The notes: generated from the sequence alone by a model not told the origin. DNA of 64,000 bases from Spirochaetota bacterium (GCA_018262985.1 JADFDI010000013.1:1-64000); one strand, 5' to 3'. Numbered from the stretch's first letter, positions 49,799 through 58,248 are shown. Numbers and translations are program-made.

Positions 49799-50491
49799 AT
49801 GAGCGACATCAAATTCACGCGGGCCTTGGCGGACCCCGACCACGCGCTGAAGCCGGCCGGCAGGCCGGGTCCCCTCGGCAAGCCCCTCGTCCTCGCGAAC
49901 GACGGCCTGCCCGAGGAGGAGAAGGCCTGGTTCTGCGACGCGTACCCGACGGCCTCGGGCCCCTACAAGGGCATCCTCGAGAACTTCCTCAACTGGGCCC
50001 GCTCGAAGAGCCTCTGGATCCTCGGCTTCGGCACGGGCTGCGGCGCCATCGAGCTCCGCCCCCTCATGACGAGCCGCTTCGACATGTACCGCTTCGGCAT
50101 CCAGCCGCGGCCCACGCCCCGCCAGTCCTCGGTCTTCGTCATCGGCGGCTACGCCTCGGTCAAGACCCTGAAGCGCATCGTCCGCTCCTACGAGCAGATG
50201 ATGGGGCCGAAGTTCGTGGTGGCCCTGGGCTCGTGCACCATCAACGGCGGCATGTACTGGGACAGCTACAACACCATCAACGCCATCGAGCACTACATCC
50301 CGGTGGACGTGTACATAGCCGGCTGCATGCCGCGCCCCGAGGCGCTGCTGGCCGGCTTCAAGGAGCTCCAGCGGAAGATCCGCCGCGGAGAATGCGAGGG
50401 CGCGGTCAAGTACGCGGAGAACTTCGAATGGTACAAGGCGAACCAGAAGAAGGTCATCCACGACTGGAACATGCCGGACTACAACTACTAG
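49799..50491 (+). CDS. NuoB/MbxJ-like Fe-S subunit with incomplete N2-type ligand set
   Basis: 230 residues of the NuoB family: GTGCGAIELRPLMTSRFDMY, IGGYASVKTLKRIVRSYEQM, VALGSCTINGGMYWDSYNTI and VYIAGCMPRPEALLAG. The Cys are residues 81, 146 and 176, with spacing of 65 and 30, which matches NuoB C46/C111/C140. The first Cys of the usual tandem pair is Gly80, and there is no CxxC as in Mbh. The cluster may be bound by three Cys plus another ligand. Extended N-terminus of about 50 residues. Sits between the NuoH- and NuoC-like genes. Confidence 0.9.
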   Translation: MSDIKFTRALADPDHALKPAGRPGPLGKPLVLANDGLPEEEKAWFCDAYPTASGPYKGILENFLNWARSKSLWILGFGTGCGAIELRPLMTSRFDMYRFGIQPRPTPRQSSVFVIGGYASVKTLKRIVRSYEQMMGPKFVVALGSCTINGGMYWDSYNTINAIEHYIPVDVYIAGCMPRPEALLAGFKELQRKIRRGECEGAVKYAENFEWYKANQKKVIHDWNMPDYNY

Positions 50492-50502
50492 GAGCGGACG
50501 CG

Positions 50503-51033
50503 ATGCGAACCATTCCTGCCGATATCGCCGAGCGCTTCGAGGTCGGTCCCCTCGTGTCGAAGCGGGCGGACCTCTCCACGCTCGACGTCGACGCCAAGGA
50601 CGTGCCCGAGCTGCTCGCGCGCCTGCGCGACCGCCACGGCTACCGCCACCTGTCCTTCGTCACGGCGACCGACCAGATCGAGGAGGGCGTCTTCGTCCTC
50701 ACCTACATGCTGCACAACCACGCGGATAACCACTCCCTCGGCGTGAAGTGCCGCGTCGGCCGCGAGAACGCGGTCATGGAGTCCTGCCACCTGCTCTGGG
50801 AGCAGATGTGGACCTACCAGCGCGAGCTGAAGGAGCTCTTCGGCATCGACTTCCCGGGCAGCCCGCGCGTCGACGAAAGCTTCGTGCTGGAAGGCTGGAT
50901 CGACATTCCGCCGATGCGCCGCGAGTTCGATACCCGGGAGTACAGCGAGCGGACCTTCCCGACCCGCCCGGGCCGTTCGACCAAGGACCCCGCTACCCAC
51001 ATGAAAGAGAAACTCTACCCGGAGGCCCTCTGA
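50503..51033 (+). CDS. NuoC/MbxK-like subunit
   Basis: 176 residues of the complex I 30-kDa family: YRHLSFVTATDQIEEGVFVL, then WTYQRELKELFGIDFPGSPR and FDTREYSERTFPTRPG. It is a structural subunit that packs against the NuoD-like protein. AGGAG precedes the ATG; the stop overlaps the next start by one base. Confidence 0.9.
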   Translation: MRTIPADIAERFEVGPLVSKRADLSTLDVDAKDVPELLARLRDRHGYRHLSFVTATDQIEEGVFVLTYMLHNHADNHSLGVKCRVGRENAVMESCHLLWEQMWTYQRELKELFGIDFPGSPRVDESFVLEGWIDIPPMRREFDTREYSERTFPTRPGRSTKDPATHMKEKLYPEAL

Positions 51034-52202
51034 TGTTCGAAGGCGTCAAGGGATTCTTCCCGCCCCCCTACGACCCGAAGGAGCCGGTGGACTTCGGCTC
51101 CGGCAAGTTCCTCAAGATGTGGCAGGGGCCCCAGCATCCCGGCATCACGGGCAACATGTCGCTCGAGCTCGCGATCGCGGGCGACACGGTCTACGACTGC
51201 AAGACCCACGTGGGCTACCTGCACCGCGGCTTCGAGAAGCTCATGGAGCGAAGGCTCTGGATGCAGAACTTCCCCCTCGTCTGCCGCATCGCGGTGCCCG
51301 AGCCGGATTTCAACGAGTACTGCTACGCCGCGGCCATCGAGGAGCTCGCGGGCGTCGAGGTGCCGGAGAAGGCCAAGTGGCTCCGCAACCTCACGCTCGA
51401 GATGATCCGGCTCGCCAGCTACCTCATGTGGATCGGCGGCCAGGCCGGCGCCTTCGGGCACGGCACCATCATCCAGTGGTCGGCCACCATGCGCGACTAC
51501 GTCCTCGACCTCTTCGAGGAGCTCTCCGGCGGCCGCATCTACCACATGTACATCATCCCCGGCGGCGTGCGCTCCGACCTGCCCGAGGGTTGGAAGGCCC
51601 ACGCCCTCGAAGTCATGGACACCATCGAGAAGAACCTCGACGACATCGAGCTCGTCATGTTCCACAACGCGGTGTTCAAGCTGCGCGCGAAGGGGCTCGG
51701 CGTCATCCCCAAGGACTGGATCGACCGCTACGGCATCACGGGCCCGAACGCCCGCGCCGCCGGCTTCCGCCGCGACCTCCGCAAGGACCAGCCCTACCTG
51801 GTCTACGACAAGCTCGACTTCGACTACGTCACGGCCGAGGGCTCCGACGCCTACGACCGCGCCAAGGTCCGCCTCGGCGAGATGTACCAGGCCATCGACC
51901 TGATCCGACAGATGCTCGCGCGCATGCCCTCGGGCGGCGAGTTCAAGACGGCCCTGCCGAACCCGCTCCACTGGAAGATTCCCGCGGGCGAGACCTACGT
52001 GAAGAGCGAGTGCACCCGCGGCGAGTACGGCTTCTACGTGGTGTCCGACGGCTCCGACAAGCCGCGCCGCGTGGTCGTGCGCGGCCCGAGCTACACGCAC
52101 GCGGTGTCGGTCATGGAGACCCTGGCGAAGGGCCAGAACATCGCCGACGTGGCCGGCCTCATGGTCAGCCTCCACACCTATCCGCCCGAGATCGAGAGGT
52201 AG
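51033..52202 (+). CDS. NuoD/MbxL-like large subunit without NiFe ligands
   Basis: 389 residues. N-terminal MWQGPQHPGITGNMSLELAI and HVGYLHRGFEKLMERRLW, C-terminal GEYGFYVVSDGSDKPRRVVV. Both CxxC pairs that hold the [NiFe] centre in group 4 hydrogenases are absent (CKTHVGYLHRG at the first site, no Cys pair at the C-terminal site), so this is not a hydrogenase. It resembles NuoD or Mbx-type subunits, which use another acceptor. Confidence 0.92.
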   Translation: MFEGVKGFFPPPYDPKEPVDFGSGKFLKMWQGPQHPGITGNMSLELAIAGDTVYDCKTHVGYLHRGFEKLMERRLWMQNFPLVCRIAVPEPDFNEYCYAAAIEELAGVEVPEKAKWLRNLTLEMIRLASYLMWIGGQAGAFGHGTIIQWSATMRDYVLDLFEELSGGRIYHMYIIPGGVRSDLPEGWKAHALEVMDTIEKNLDDIELVMFHNAVFKLRAKGLGVIPKDWIDRYGITGPNARAAGFRRDLRKDQPYLVYDKLDFDYVTAEGSDAYDRAKVRLGEMYQAIDLIRQMLARMPSGGEFKTALPNPLHWKIPAGETYVKSECTRGEYGFYVVSDGSDKPRRVVVRGPSYTHAVSVMETLAKGQNIADVAGLMVSLHTYPPEIER

Positions 52203-52208
52203 CGCGCT

Positions 52209-53987
52209 ATGGACGTCAAGGATTTCATCGCCCCGTTCGCGGTCTGGAAGCGCGCGTTCGAGAAGCCCTTCACCGTGAAGAAGCCGATCGACGAGCGCCC
52301 CGGCGCCCCGCGCTACCGCGGCTTCCATAAGAACGACGCGGACGCCTGCGTCGGCTGCGGCAGCTGCGAGGCCATCTGCCAGAACGCCGCCATCGACCTC
52401 GTGGAGGTCGCGGGCCGCTCGCCGTCCGCGGGCGACTCGGGGCTCCGGCCCCGCATCGACTACGGCCGCTGCTGCTGGTGCGCGCTCTGCGTCGACATCT
52501 GCCCCTCGGGTTCGCTCACCATGAGCAACGAGTACGTCTGGATCTCGTCCGACCCCGAGGATTTCCGCTTCGTGCCCGGCGTCGACCCCAAGCCCTGGGA
52601 CTCGGCCGAGCTCGGCTACAAGCGCGCCGAGGGTTACTCCCTCCTCGACAAGGAGCGCGTGGAGATGCCCGAGCTTCCGCACGCCGAGGGCGTCGCGAGC
52701 TTCCGCGAGCTCGTGAAGGGCTACTCGCGCGAGCTCGCCGAGAAGGAAGCCGACCGCTGCGTCGAGTGCGGCCTCTGCGTCGCGTCCTGCCCCGCGCACA
52801 TGGACATCCCCGGCTACATCCGGGCCGTGCGCGAGGGGAACATCGACGAGGGCCTGCGCCTCCTCTACGAGACCAATCCCTTCCCCGAGGCCTGCGGCCG
52901 CGTCTGCACCCACGTCTGCGAGGAAGCCTGCTCCATCGGCGTCCAGGGCGATCCGCTGGCCATCCGCTGGCTCAAGCGCTACATCGCCGACCAGGTGGAA
53001 CTCGCCGACTACGCCAAGGAGCTGCCCCGCAAGGACGCGCCCACCGGAAAGAAGGTGGCCGTCGTCGGCGCCGGCCCCGGCGGCCTGGCCGCGGCCTACT
53101 ACCTGGCCATGGCCGGCCACGAGGTGCGCGTGCTCGAGGCGGCGCCGAAGGCCGGCGGCATGCTCCGCTACGGCATCCCCGAGTACCGCCTGCCCTACGA
53201 GGCGCTCGACAAGGACATCGCCTACATCGAGAGCCTCGGCGTCAAGGTCGAGACTTCCGTCGCCGTGGGCAAGGATATGGACTACGCGAAGCTGAAGCGC
53301 GAACACGACGCGGTCTACGTCTCCACGGGCCTGCCCGCGGCGTACAAGCTCGACGTCCCCGGCGACGATCTTTCCTGCGTGCGCGACGGCGTCGAGGTGC
53401 TCGCGCGGGTCACCCGCGGCGAGGATCCGAAGCTGGGGAAGAAGGTGGCCGTGGTCGGCGGCGGCAACGTCGCCATGGACTGCGCCCGCACCGCGCGGCG
53501 CCTCGGCGCCGAGGTGGACATCCTCTACCGCCGCCGCGAGGTCGACATGCCCGCGGACGTCGAGGAGATCGTGGAATCGAAGGCCGAGGGCGTGAACATC
53601 GTCGTGCAGGCCATCCCGACGGGCCTCAAGCTCGGTCCGGACGGTTCGGCGCTCGTCTCGTGGGGCCGGGCCCGCATGGTCGACCAGGGGCCGGGCAAGC
53701 GCCCGCTTCCGGAACTCATGCCGGAGACCGTGCGCGAGGTCCGTTACGACACCATCGTCGCGGCCATCGGCCAGGGCCCGGACCTTTCGTTCATCGCCGC
53801 GGACGCCGCGGACGGCCTCGAGGTCAAGCGCTACAAACCCGTCGTCGACGCTACGGGCCGCACGGGCGACCCGAAGGTCTGGGCCGGCGGCGACCTGGTC
53901 AACGAGAAGAAGGACGCCATCAGCGCCATCGCGGACGGCCACCGCGCCGCCCTGGCCATAGACCGCGCGCTGCGGAAGGGAGCGTGA
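52209..53987 (+). CDS. Fusion of NuoI-like ferredoxin and GltD/NfnB-like flavoprotein
   Basis: 592 residues in two parts. Residues 1 to about 130 are NuoI/MbxN-like, with CVGCGSCEAIC and CWCALCVDICP (two CxxCxxCxxxC sites). From about 165 the protein is NfnB/GltD-like: CVECGLCVASCPAHMDIPGY and CGRVCTHVCEEAC (Fer4_20), FAD-binding VAVVGAGPGGLAAAYYLAMA, NAD(P)-binding VAVVGGGNVAMDCARTARRL followed by YRRREVDMP, and the final VWAGGDLVNEKKDAISAIAD. The protein should pass electrons between NAD(P)H/FAD and the membrane arm. It resembles the neighbouring NfnB, so gene duplication and fusion is likely. Confidence 0.93.
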   Translation: MDVKDFIAPFAVWKRAFEKPFTVKKPIDERPGAPRYRGFHKNDADACVGCGSCEAICQNAAIDLVEVAGRSPSAGDSGLRPRIDYGRCCWCALCVDICPSGSLTMSNEYVWISSDPEDFRFVPGVDPKPWDSAELGYKRAEGYSLLDKERVEMPELPHAEGVASFRELVKGYSRELAEKEADRCVECGLCVASCPAHMDIPGYIRAVREGNIDEGLRLLYETNPFPEACGRVCTHVCEEACSIGVQGDPLAIRWLKRYIADQVELADYAKELPRKDAPTGKKVAVVGAGPGGLAAAYYLAMAGHEVRVLEAAPKAGGMLRYGIPEYRLPYEALDKDIAYIESLGVKVETSVAVGKDMDYAKLKREHDAVYVSTGLPAAYKLDVPGDDLSCVRDGVEVLARVTRGEDPKLGKKVAVVGGGNVAMDCARTARRLGAEVDILYRRREVDMPADVEEIVESKAEGVNIVVQAIPTGLKLGPDGSALVSWGRARMVDQGPGKRPLPELMPETVREVRYDTIVAAIGQGPDLSFIAADAADGLEVKRYKPVVDATGRTGDPKVWAGGDLVNEKKDAISAIADGHRAALAIDRALRKGA

Positions 53988-53989
53988 GC

Positions 53990-54442
53990 ATGGATTTCCG
54001 GAGTTTCGCCGAGGCGATCGACTTCGCCATAGGCCGCGAGCGCGAGGCCATCCGCTTCTACCAGAACCTGCTCGGCCGTTCGGACTTCGCCGCGCAGCGG
54101 GGCATGCTCGACGAGCTCGCCGCCATGGAGGAAGGGCACGCGCGCGCCCTCGAGGCCGTCAAGGCCAAGGGCGCGCCGACCTGGAACCCGGCCTTCGCCT
54201 CCCGCGCCGATTTCTCGGACCTGATCGAGGACAGGGAGCTCGGCCCGAACCCCGGCTACCAGGACGTGCTGCGCGCGGGCATCCGCAAGGAGGACCGCTC
54301 GGAACGCCTCTACAAGGCCTTCGCCGAGGCCGCGGGCCCGGGCGAGCTCGCCGAGGCTTTCGAGCGGCTCGCCGCCGAGGAGTCGCGCCATCGCGCCCGC
54401 TTCGAGGAGCTCTACGCCACCGACATCGCCCGGGACAACTGA
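53990..54442 (+). CDS. Rubrerythrin/ferritin-like diiron protein
   Basis: 150 residues in four helices: AIDFAIGREREAIRFYQNLL, AAMEEGHARALEAVKAKG, then RSERLYKAFAEAAGPG and LAAEESRHRARFEELYATDI. Four Glu and two His (E..EExxH repeated) fit a diiron centre of the rubrerythrin/ferritin-like type; the rubredoxin domain of full rubrerythrin is missing. Last gene of the operon, three bases after the fusion gene. Likely peroxide or oxygen protection of the Fe-S enzymes, or iron storage. Confidence 0.86.
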   Translation: MDFRSFAEAIDFAIGREREAIRFYQNLLGRSDFAAQRGMLDELAAMEEGHARALEAVKAKGAPTWNPAFASRADFSDLIEDRELGPNPGYQDVLRAGIRKEDRSERLYKAFAEAAGPGELAEAFERLAAEESRHRARFEELYATDIARDN

Positions 54443-54447
54443 CAGGG

Positions 54448-54563
54448 AGATCAAACGCAAAGGCGCCGAGCGCGCCGAGGAAGGGAAGACGATGAGCGCG
54501 ATGCCTCGAGTCGGTTTCTTCCCGCGCCTCGGCGCCTTGGCGCCGCCTTCGTCGCGCGGCGGG
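54448..54563. repeat. Inverted repeat element, AAAGGCGCCGAG type
   Basis: Left arm AAACGCAAAGGCGCCGAGCG followed by CGCCGAGGAAGGGAAG; right arm CTTCCCGCGCCTCGGCGCCT followed by TGGCGCC. It lies between the rubrerythrin gene and the ptsI promoter, and is a GC-rich cousin of the other dispersed repeats. Confidence 0.6.
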
Positions 54564-54570
54564 CGGCGGT

Positions 54571-54599
54571 TTGACACCCTCGGGGGCTTCTGCTAGATT
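54571..54599 (+). promoter_or_regulatory. Sigma70-like promoter of ptsI, near-leaderless
   Basis: TTGACA (54571-54576, perfect), 17-base spacer, TAGATT (54594-54599). Ten bases to ATG 54610. TTGGAG just before it may not be transcribed if the start lies near 54606. Confidence 0.75.
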
Positions 54600-54609
54600 G
54601 GAGCGACAC

Positions 54610-56358
54610 ATGAAGGAGCTCAGGGGCATTCCCGCTTCGCCGGGCATAGCCGTGGCTCCGGCCTTCGTCCTCGTCGACGACGCGGACGGCTCGGTGCCGG
54701 ACTACGGCATCCGGGAGGAGGATGTCGCCGACGAATGGCGACGGCTCCTCGCGGCGTTCGAGCGCGCCCGGACCGAAATCATCGAGCTCCGCGACAAGGC
54801 CCGCGAGGAAATGGGCGAGGAGAAGGGCGCGATCTTCGACACCCATCTCCTCATGATGGACGACCCCGACGTCATCGACAAGCTCGAGGCCTCGCTCAAG
54901 GACACCCTCCGCAACGTCGAGCAGGTGATTTTGCAGGTCGAGCGCGACCTGGTCGAGAAGCTCGGCCGCCTCGACGAGGCGATGTTCCGCGAGCGCGCCG
55001 CCGACATCCGCGACGTCGTGAGCCGCGTGCTCGGCCACCTGCTCCAGAAAGAACGCTTCCGCCTCGGCGACCTCGTGGACGAGTGCGTCATCGTGGCGCG
55101 CGACGTCCTGCCCTCCGACCTCATGACCATGAACCGCAAGGCCGTCAAGGGCATCGTCCTCGAGGCCGGCGGCAAGACCAGCCACTCGGCCATCCTGGCG
55201 CGCGCCTTCGAGATTCCCGCCGTGCTCGGCCTCGGTTCGGCGGCCCGCGAGATCCGATCCGGCACCAAGCTCGCCGTGGACGGCTTCTCCGGCGTCGTCA
55301 CCGTCAGCCCGGACGAAAGCTCCGTCACGGCCTTCCTGAGCAAGGGCGCCCGCTTCGCCGCCCGCGAGCGCGACCTGCTGGCGGTCGCCTTCCTGCCGGC
55401 GGAAACCCCCGACGGCCGCCGCGTGCTCGTCAAGGCGAACATCGAGGTGCCCGACGAGGCCGAGGGCGCCCTCCGGCACGGAGCCGACGGCGTGGGCCTC
55501 TTCCGCTCGGAGTTCCTCTTCCTCGGCCGCGCGGGCGGACCGCCCGACGAGGACGAGCAGTACGCCGCCTACCGCCGCGTGGTGGAGACCATGGCCGGCA
55601 GGCCGGTCACCATCCGCACCCTCGACATCGGCGGCGACAAGGCCCTGCCGGAGCTGGCCGAGCTCGAGGAGCGCAATCCGCTCCTGGGTTGGCGCGCCAT
55701 CCGCTTCTGCCTGTCCCGCAAGGACGTCTTCCACGCCCAGCTCCGCGCCATCCTGCGAGCGTCCGTGCACGGCGAGGTCCGCATCATGTTCCCCATGATC
55801 TCGGGCGCCGCCGAGCTGGACGAGGCCCTCGACGCCCTCGGCGAAGCCAAGGACGAGCTCGCGGCCGCTGGACTGGCCTTCGACCCGGCCGTGAAGGTCG
55901 GCATCATGATCGAGGTGCCGAGCGCGGCCATGACCGCCGACATCCTGGCCCGCCACTCCGACTTCTTTTCGATCGGCACCAACGACCTCATCCAGTATTC
56001 CGTCGCCGTCGACCGCGGCAACGAGCGGGTGGCCTACCTGCACCAGCCCTTCCATCCCGCGGTGCTGCGCTTCGTCCGCTTCACCATCGACTCGGCGCAC
56101 GCGGCCGGCATTCCCGCCGGCATGTGCGGCGAGATGGCCTCCGACCCCTACGCCGCGGCCCTCCTCCTCGGCCTCGGCCTCGACGAGTTCAGCATGTCGA
56201 GCGTGAGCATCCCCGAGGTCCGAAGGCTGGTCCGCTCCATCTCCATGGAGCGGGCGCGCGCCCTCGCCGAGGAGGCGCTCTCGCTCGGCTCGCCCCTGGA
56301 GATCGACCGCCTGCTCCGCGAGCGGCTCGATCCCGAGGTCGGCGCCCTGCTTCGCTGA
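54610..56358 (+). CDS. ptsI: PTS enzyme I (phosphoenolpyruvate-protein phosphotransferase)
   Basis: 582 residues, normal length. N-terminal LRGIPASPGIAVAPAFV; active-site His in GGKTSHSAILARAFEIPAV (about His 194); PEP-binding LLGWRAIRFCLSRKDVFHAQ and MFPMISGAAELDEAL; C-terminal SIGTNDLIQYSVAVDRGNER and AGMCGEMASDP with the catalytic Cys. It transfers phosphate from PEP to HPr. No ptsH or EII gene lies nearby, so it may feed a regulatory or incomplete PTS, as in some spirochaetes. Confidence 0.95.
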   Translation: MKELRGIPASPGIAVAPAFVLVDDADGSVPDYGIREEDVADEWRRLLAAFERARTEIIELRDKAREEMGEEKGAIFDTHLLMMDDPDVIDKLEASLKDTLRNVEQVILQVERDLVEKLGRLDEAMFRERAADIRDVVSRVLGHLLQKERFRLGDLVDECVIVARDVLPSDLMTMNRKAVKGIVLEAGGKTSHSAILARAFEIPAVLGLGSAAREIRSGTKLAVDGFSGVVTVSPDESSVTAFLSKGARFAARERDLLAVAFLPAETPDGRRVLVKANIEVPDEAEGALRHGADGVGLFRSEFLFLGRAGGPPDEDEQYAAYRRVVETMAGRPVTIRTLDIGGDKALPELAELEERNPLLGWRAIRFCLSRKDVFHAQLRAILRASVHGEVRIMFPMISGAAELDEALDALGEAKDELAAAGLAFDPAVKVGIMIEVPSAAMTADILARHSDFFSIGTNDLIQYSVAVDRGNERVAYLHQPFHPAVLRFVRFTIDSAHAAGIPAGMCGEMASDPYAAALLLGLGLDEFSMSSVSIPEVRRLVRSISMERARALAEEALSLGSPLEIDRLLRERLDPEVGALLR

Positions 56359-56414
56359 CGTAAAAAGCCGCCCGCGCCGGCGGATCTCGCCATATACCCG
56401 GAGAAATACCGCAC

Positions 56415-57854
56415 ATGAAGAAGTCCCGAAGCGTCCAGAGCGAAAGCGTCGTCGAAGCGGCGGAGGACGCCGCGCCCGCCGTCCGCACCGCCTGGCGCAA
56501 CCTGCCCGTGGTGGCCGTGGTCGGCCGCCCCAACGTGGGCAAGTCGACCCTGTTCAACCGCCTGCTCCGCAAGCGAAAGGCCATCGTCGACCCGACCCCC
56601 GGCGTCACCCGCGACCCCATCGAGTCGACCTGCATGCTGCGTTCCATCGAGAAGCCGATCACCCTGGTCGACACCGGCGGCTACAAGCTCGACCGCGAGG
56701 TCCTGGACGACCAGGTGGTGGCCAAGAGCCTCTCGTGGCTCGAGAAGGCGGACCTCATCCTCTTCCTGGTCGACGTCGCGAAGATGGCGCCGGAGGACGA
56801 GGAATTCGCCGCCGTGCTCCGGCGCCACGCGGAGAAGGTGGTGCTGGTCGGAAACAAGGCCGATTCGCCCGAGCGCGACCCCTGGATCTTCGAGTACGCG
56901 CGCTTCGGCTTTTCCGGCATGGTGGCGGTCAGCGCCGAGCACGGCCGCGGCCTCGACGAGCTCGAGGCCCTGTTGCTCGCCCGCCTCGACTTCTCGAAGG
57001 CCGAAGAGTACCCCGACGAGCACGACGACGTCCGCGTCGCCATCATGGGCAAGCCCAACGTCGGCAAGAGCACCCTGCTCAACCGCCTGGTCGGCGCCGA
57101 GAAGTCCATCGTCTCCGACATCCCCGGCACCACGCGCGACGTGGTGGAGGGCAGCTTCGTCTGGAAGGGCAAGCCCTTCACGGTGCTCGACACGGCCGGC
57201 ATACGGCGAAAGAAGAAGGTCTTCGAGGCCGTCGAGTACTACTCCGTCAACCGCGCCATCAAGGCCATCGACGAGTGCGACGTGGTCATCCTCATGATCG
57301 ACGCGCAGGAGGGACTCTCCGACCAGGACAAGAAGATCGCCGCCCTGGCCGAGGAGAAGGGCCGGGGCATCATCTTCGCCCTGAACAAGTGGGACGCGGT
57401 GCCCGGCGTCAAGAACGGCTTCGAGGCGGCGCGCGACAAGCTGCGCTACTTCTTCGGCCAGATGGCCTTCGCGCCGGTGCTGGCGCTGTCGGCGAAGACC
57501 GGCGAAGGCGTGCCGAAGCTGCTCGACATGGCGGCCCAGGTGTTCTCGCAGCTCAACCAGAAGATCGAGACCTCGAAGCTCAACAAGAAGGTCGAGGAAT
57601 GGGTGGAGGCCTACCCGCCGCCCGTCGCGACGCGCACCAAGTTCAAGGTTCGCTACGCCACCCAGCTCTCGGTCAACCCGCAGCGCTTCGCCTTCTTCGT
57701 CTCCCGTCCCGAGGCGGTGCTCGACTCCTACGCCACCTATCTCCGGAACCGCATGCGCGAAGACCTCGGCATGGGCCTCATCCCCTTGCGGCTCGAGATC
57801 CGCGCCTCCCGGACCAAGTGGGAGGAACGCGGCGCCAAGGACGAGCGGCCCTAG
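56415..57854 (+). CDS. der: Ribosome biogenesis GTPase Der (EngA)
   Basis: 479 residues with two GTPase domains: GRPNVGKSTLFNRLLRKRKA and GKPNVGKSTLLNRLVGAEKS, guanine-specific GNKAD and ALNKWD, and a KH-like C-terminal domain. It matures the 50S subunit. The N-terminus has about 30 extra acidic and Ala-rich residues before domain 1. ATG 56415 is preceded by GGAG; a TATACC box 16 bases before may be its promoter, but no good -35 box is present. Confidence 0.96.
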   Translation: MKKSRSVQSESVVEAAEDAAPAVRTAWRNLPVVAVVGRPNVGKSTLFNRLLRKRKAIVDPTPGVTRDPIESTCMLRSIEKPITLVDTGGYKLDREVLDDQVVAKSLSWLEKADLILFLVDVAKMAPEDEEFAAVLRRHAEKVVLVGNKADSPERDPWIFEYARFGFSGMVAVSAEHGRGLDELEALLLARLDFSKAEEYPDEHDDVRVAIMGKPNVGKSTLLNRLVGAEKSIVSDIPGTTRDVVEGSFVWKGKPFTVLDTAGIRRKKKVFEAVEYYSVNRAIKAIDECDVVILMIDAQEGLSDQDKKIAALAEEKGRGIIFALNKWDAVPGVKNGFEAARDKLRYFFGQMAFAPVLALSAKTGEGVPKLLDMAAQVFSQLNQKIETSKLNKKVEEWVEAYPPPVATRTKFKVRYATQLSVNPQRFAFFVSRPEAVLDSYATYLRNRMREDLGMGLIPLRLEIRASRTKWEERGAKDERP

Positions 57855-58247
57855 ATGCGCCCCCTCGGGACGGGAGAGGCGGAGCGCCTGCTCGGCGTCC
57901 CGTCCCGCACCCTCCGGCATTGGGAAGACGCCGTGCCCCTCCTCGCTCCGAGGCGGGGTGATTCGGGCCGCCGCGTCTACGCCGAGCGCGATCTCCAGAT
58001 CCTGTTCGGCATCCGCCGCCTGGTGGAATGCCGCCGCCTGTCGCTCGCGGAAGCCTGCGAGCGCCTCGTCGCCGAGCGGGCCGAGGCCGAAGGCGCGCTG
58101 CGCGACGCCCTCGCGCTTATCGCCGAAGTCCGCTCGGAGCTGATGGCGGCCTGGGTCGACGCGAGGCGGCTCCTGGACCGGCTCCCGCGGGACGGGGGGG
58201 CGTCGGGCGGGAGCCAAACTTGTCCGCCCCCGGACCGCGTGCTATAG
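57855..58247 (+). CDS. MerR-family-like DNA-binding protein
   Basis: 130 residues: an N-terminal winged helix-turn-helix typical of MerR (LGTGEAERLLGVPSRTLRHW, then ADPR-like RVYAERDLQILFGIRRLVEC), followed by an alpha-helical region (AEAEGALRDALALIAEVRSE) and a low-complexity tail. No effector-binding domain or Cys-rich metal site. The start directly abuts the der stop, so it is probably cotranscribed with der; its target is unknown. Confidence 0.75.
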   Translation: MRPLGTGEAERLLGVPSRTLRHWEDAVPLLAPRRGDSGRRVYAERDLQILFGIRRLVECRRLSLAEACERLVAERAEAEGALRDALALIAEVRSELMAAWVDARRLLDRLPRDGGASGGSQTCPPPDRVL

Positions 58248-58248
58248 T
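58220..58248 (+). promoter_or_regulatory. Sigma70-like promoter of the M18 aminopeptidase
   Basis: TTGTCC (58220-58225), 17-base spacer, TATAGT (58243-58248). It overlaps the 3' end of the MerR-like gene. Leader of about 48 bases with GAGAGGA before ATG 58303. Confidence 0.65.

Noticed and set aside
43282-53987. Energy-converting [NiFe] hydrogenase (Mbh, Ech)
   Set aside because: The large subunit has no CxxC pair at either NiFe site, and the small subunit lacks the Mbh CxxC; an Mbx/complex I-like enzyme without hydrogenase activity fits better.
43282-53987. Standard complex I (Nuo)
   Set aside because: NuoE, NuoF, NuoG, NuoJ and NuoL are missing and the antiporter genes are of the Mrp set, so a classical Nuo assignment does not fit.
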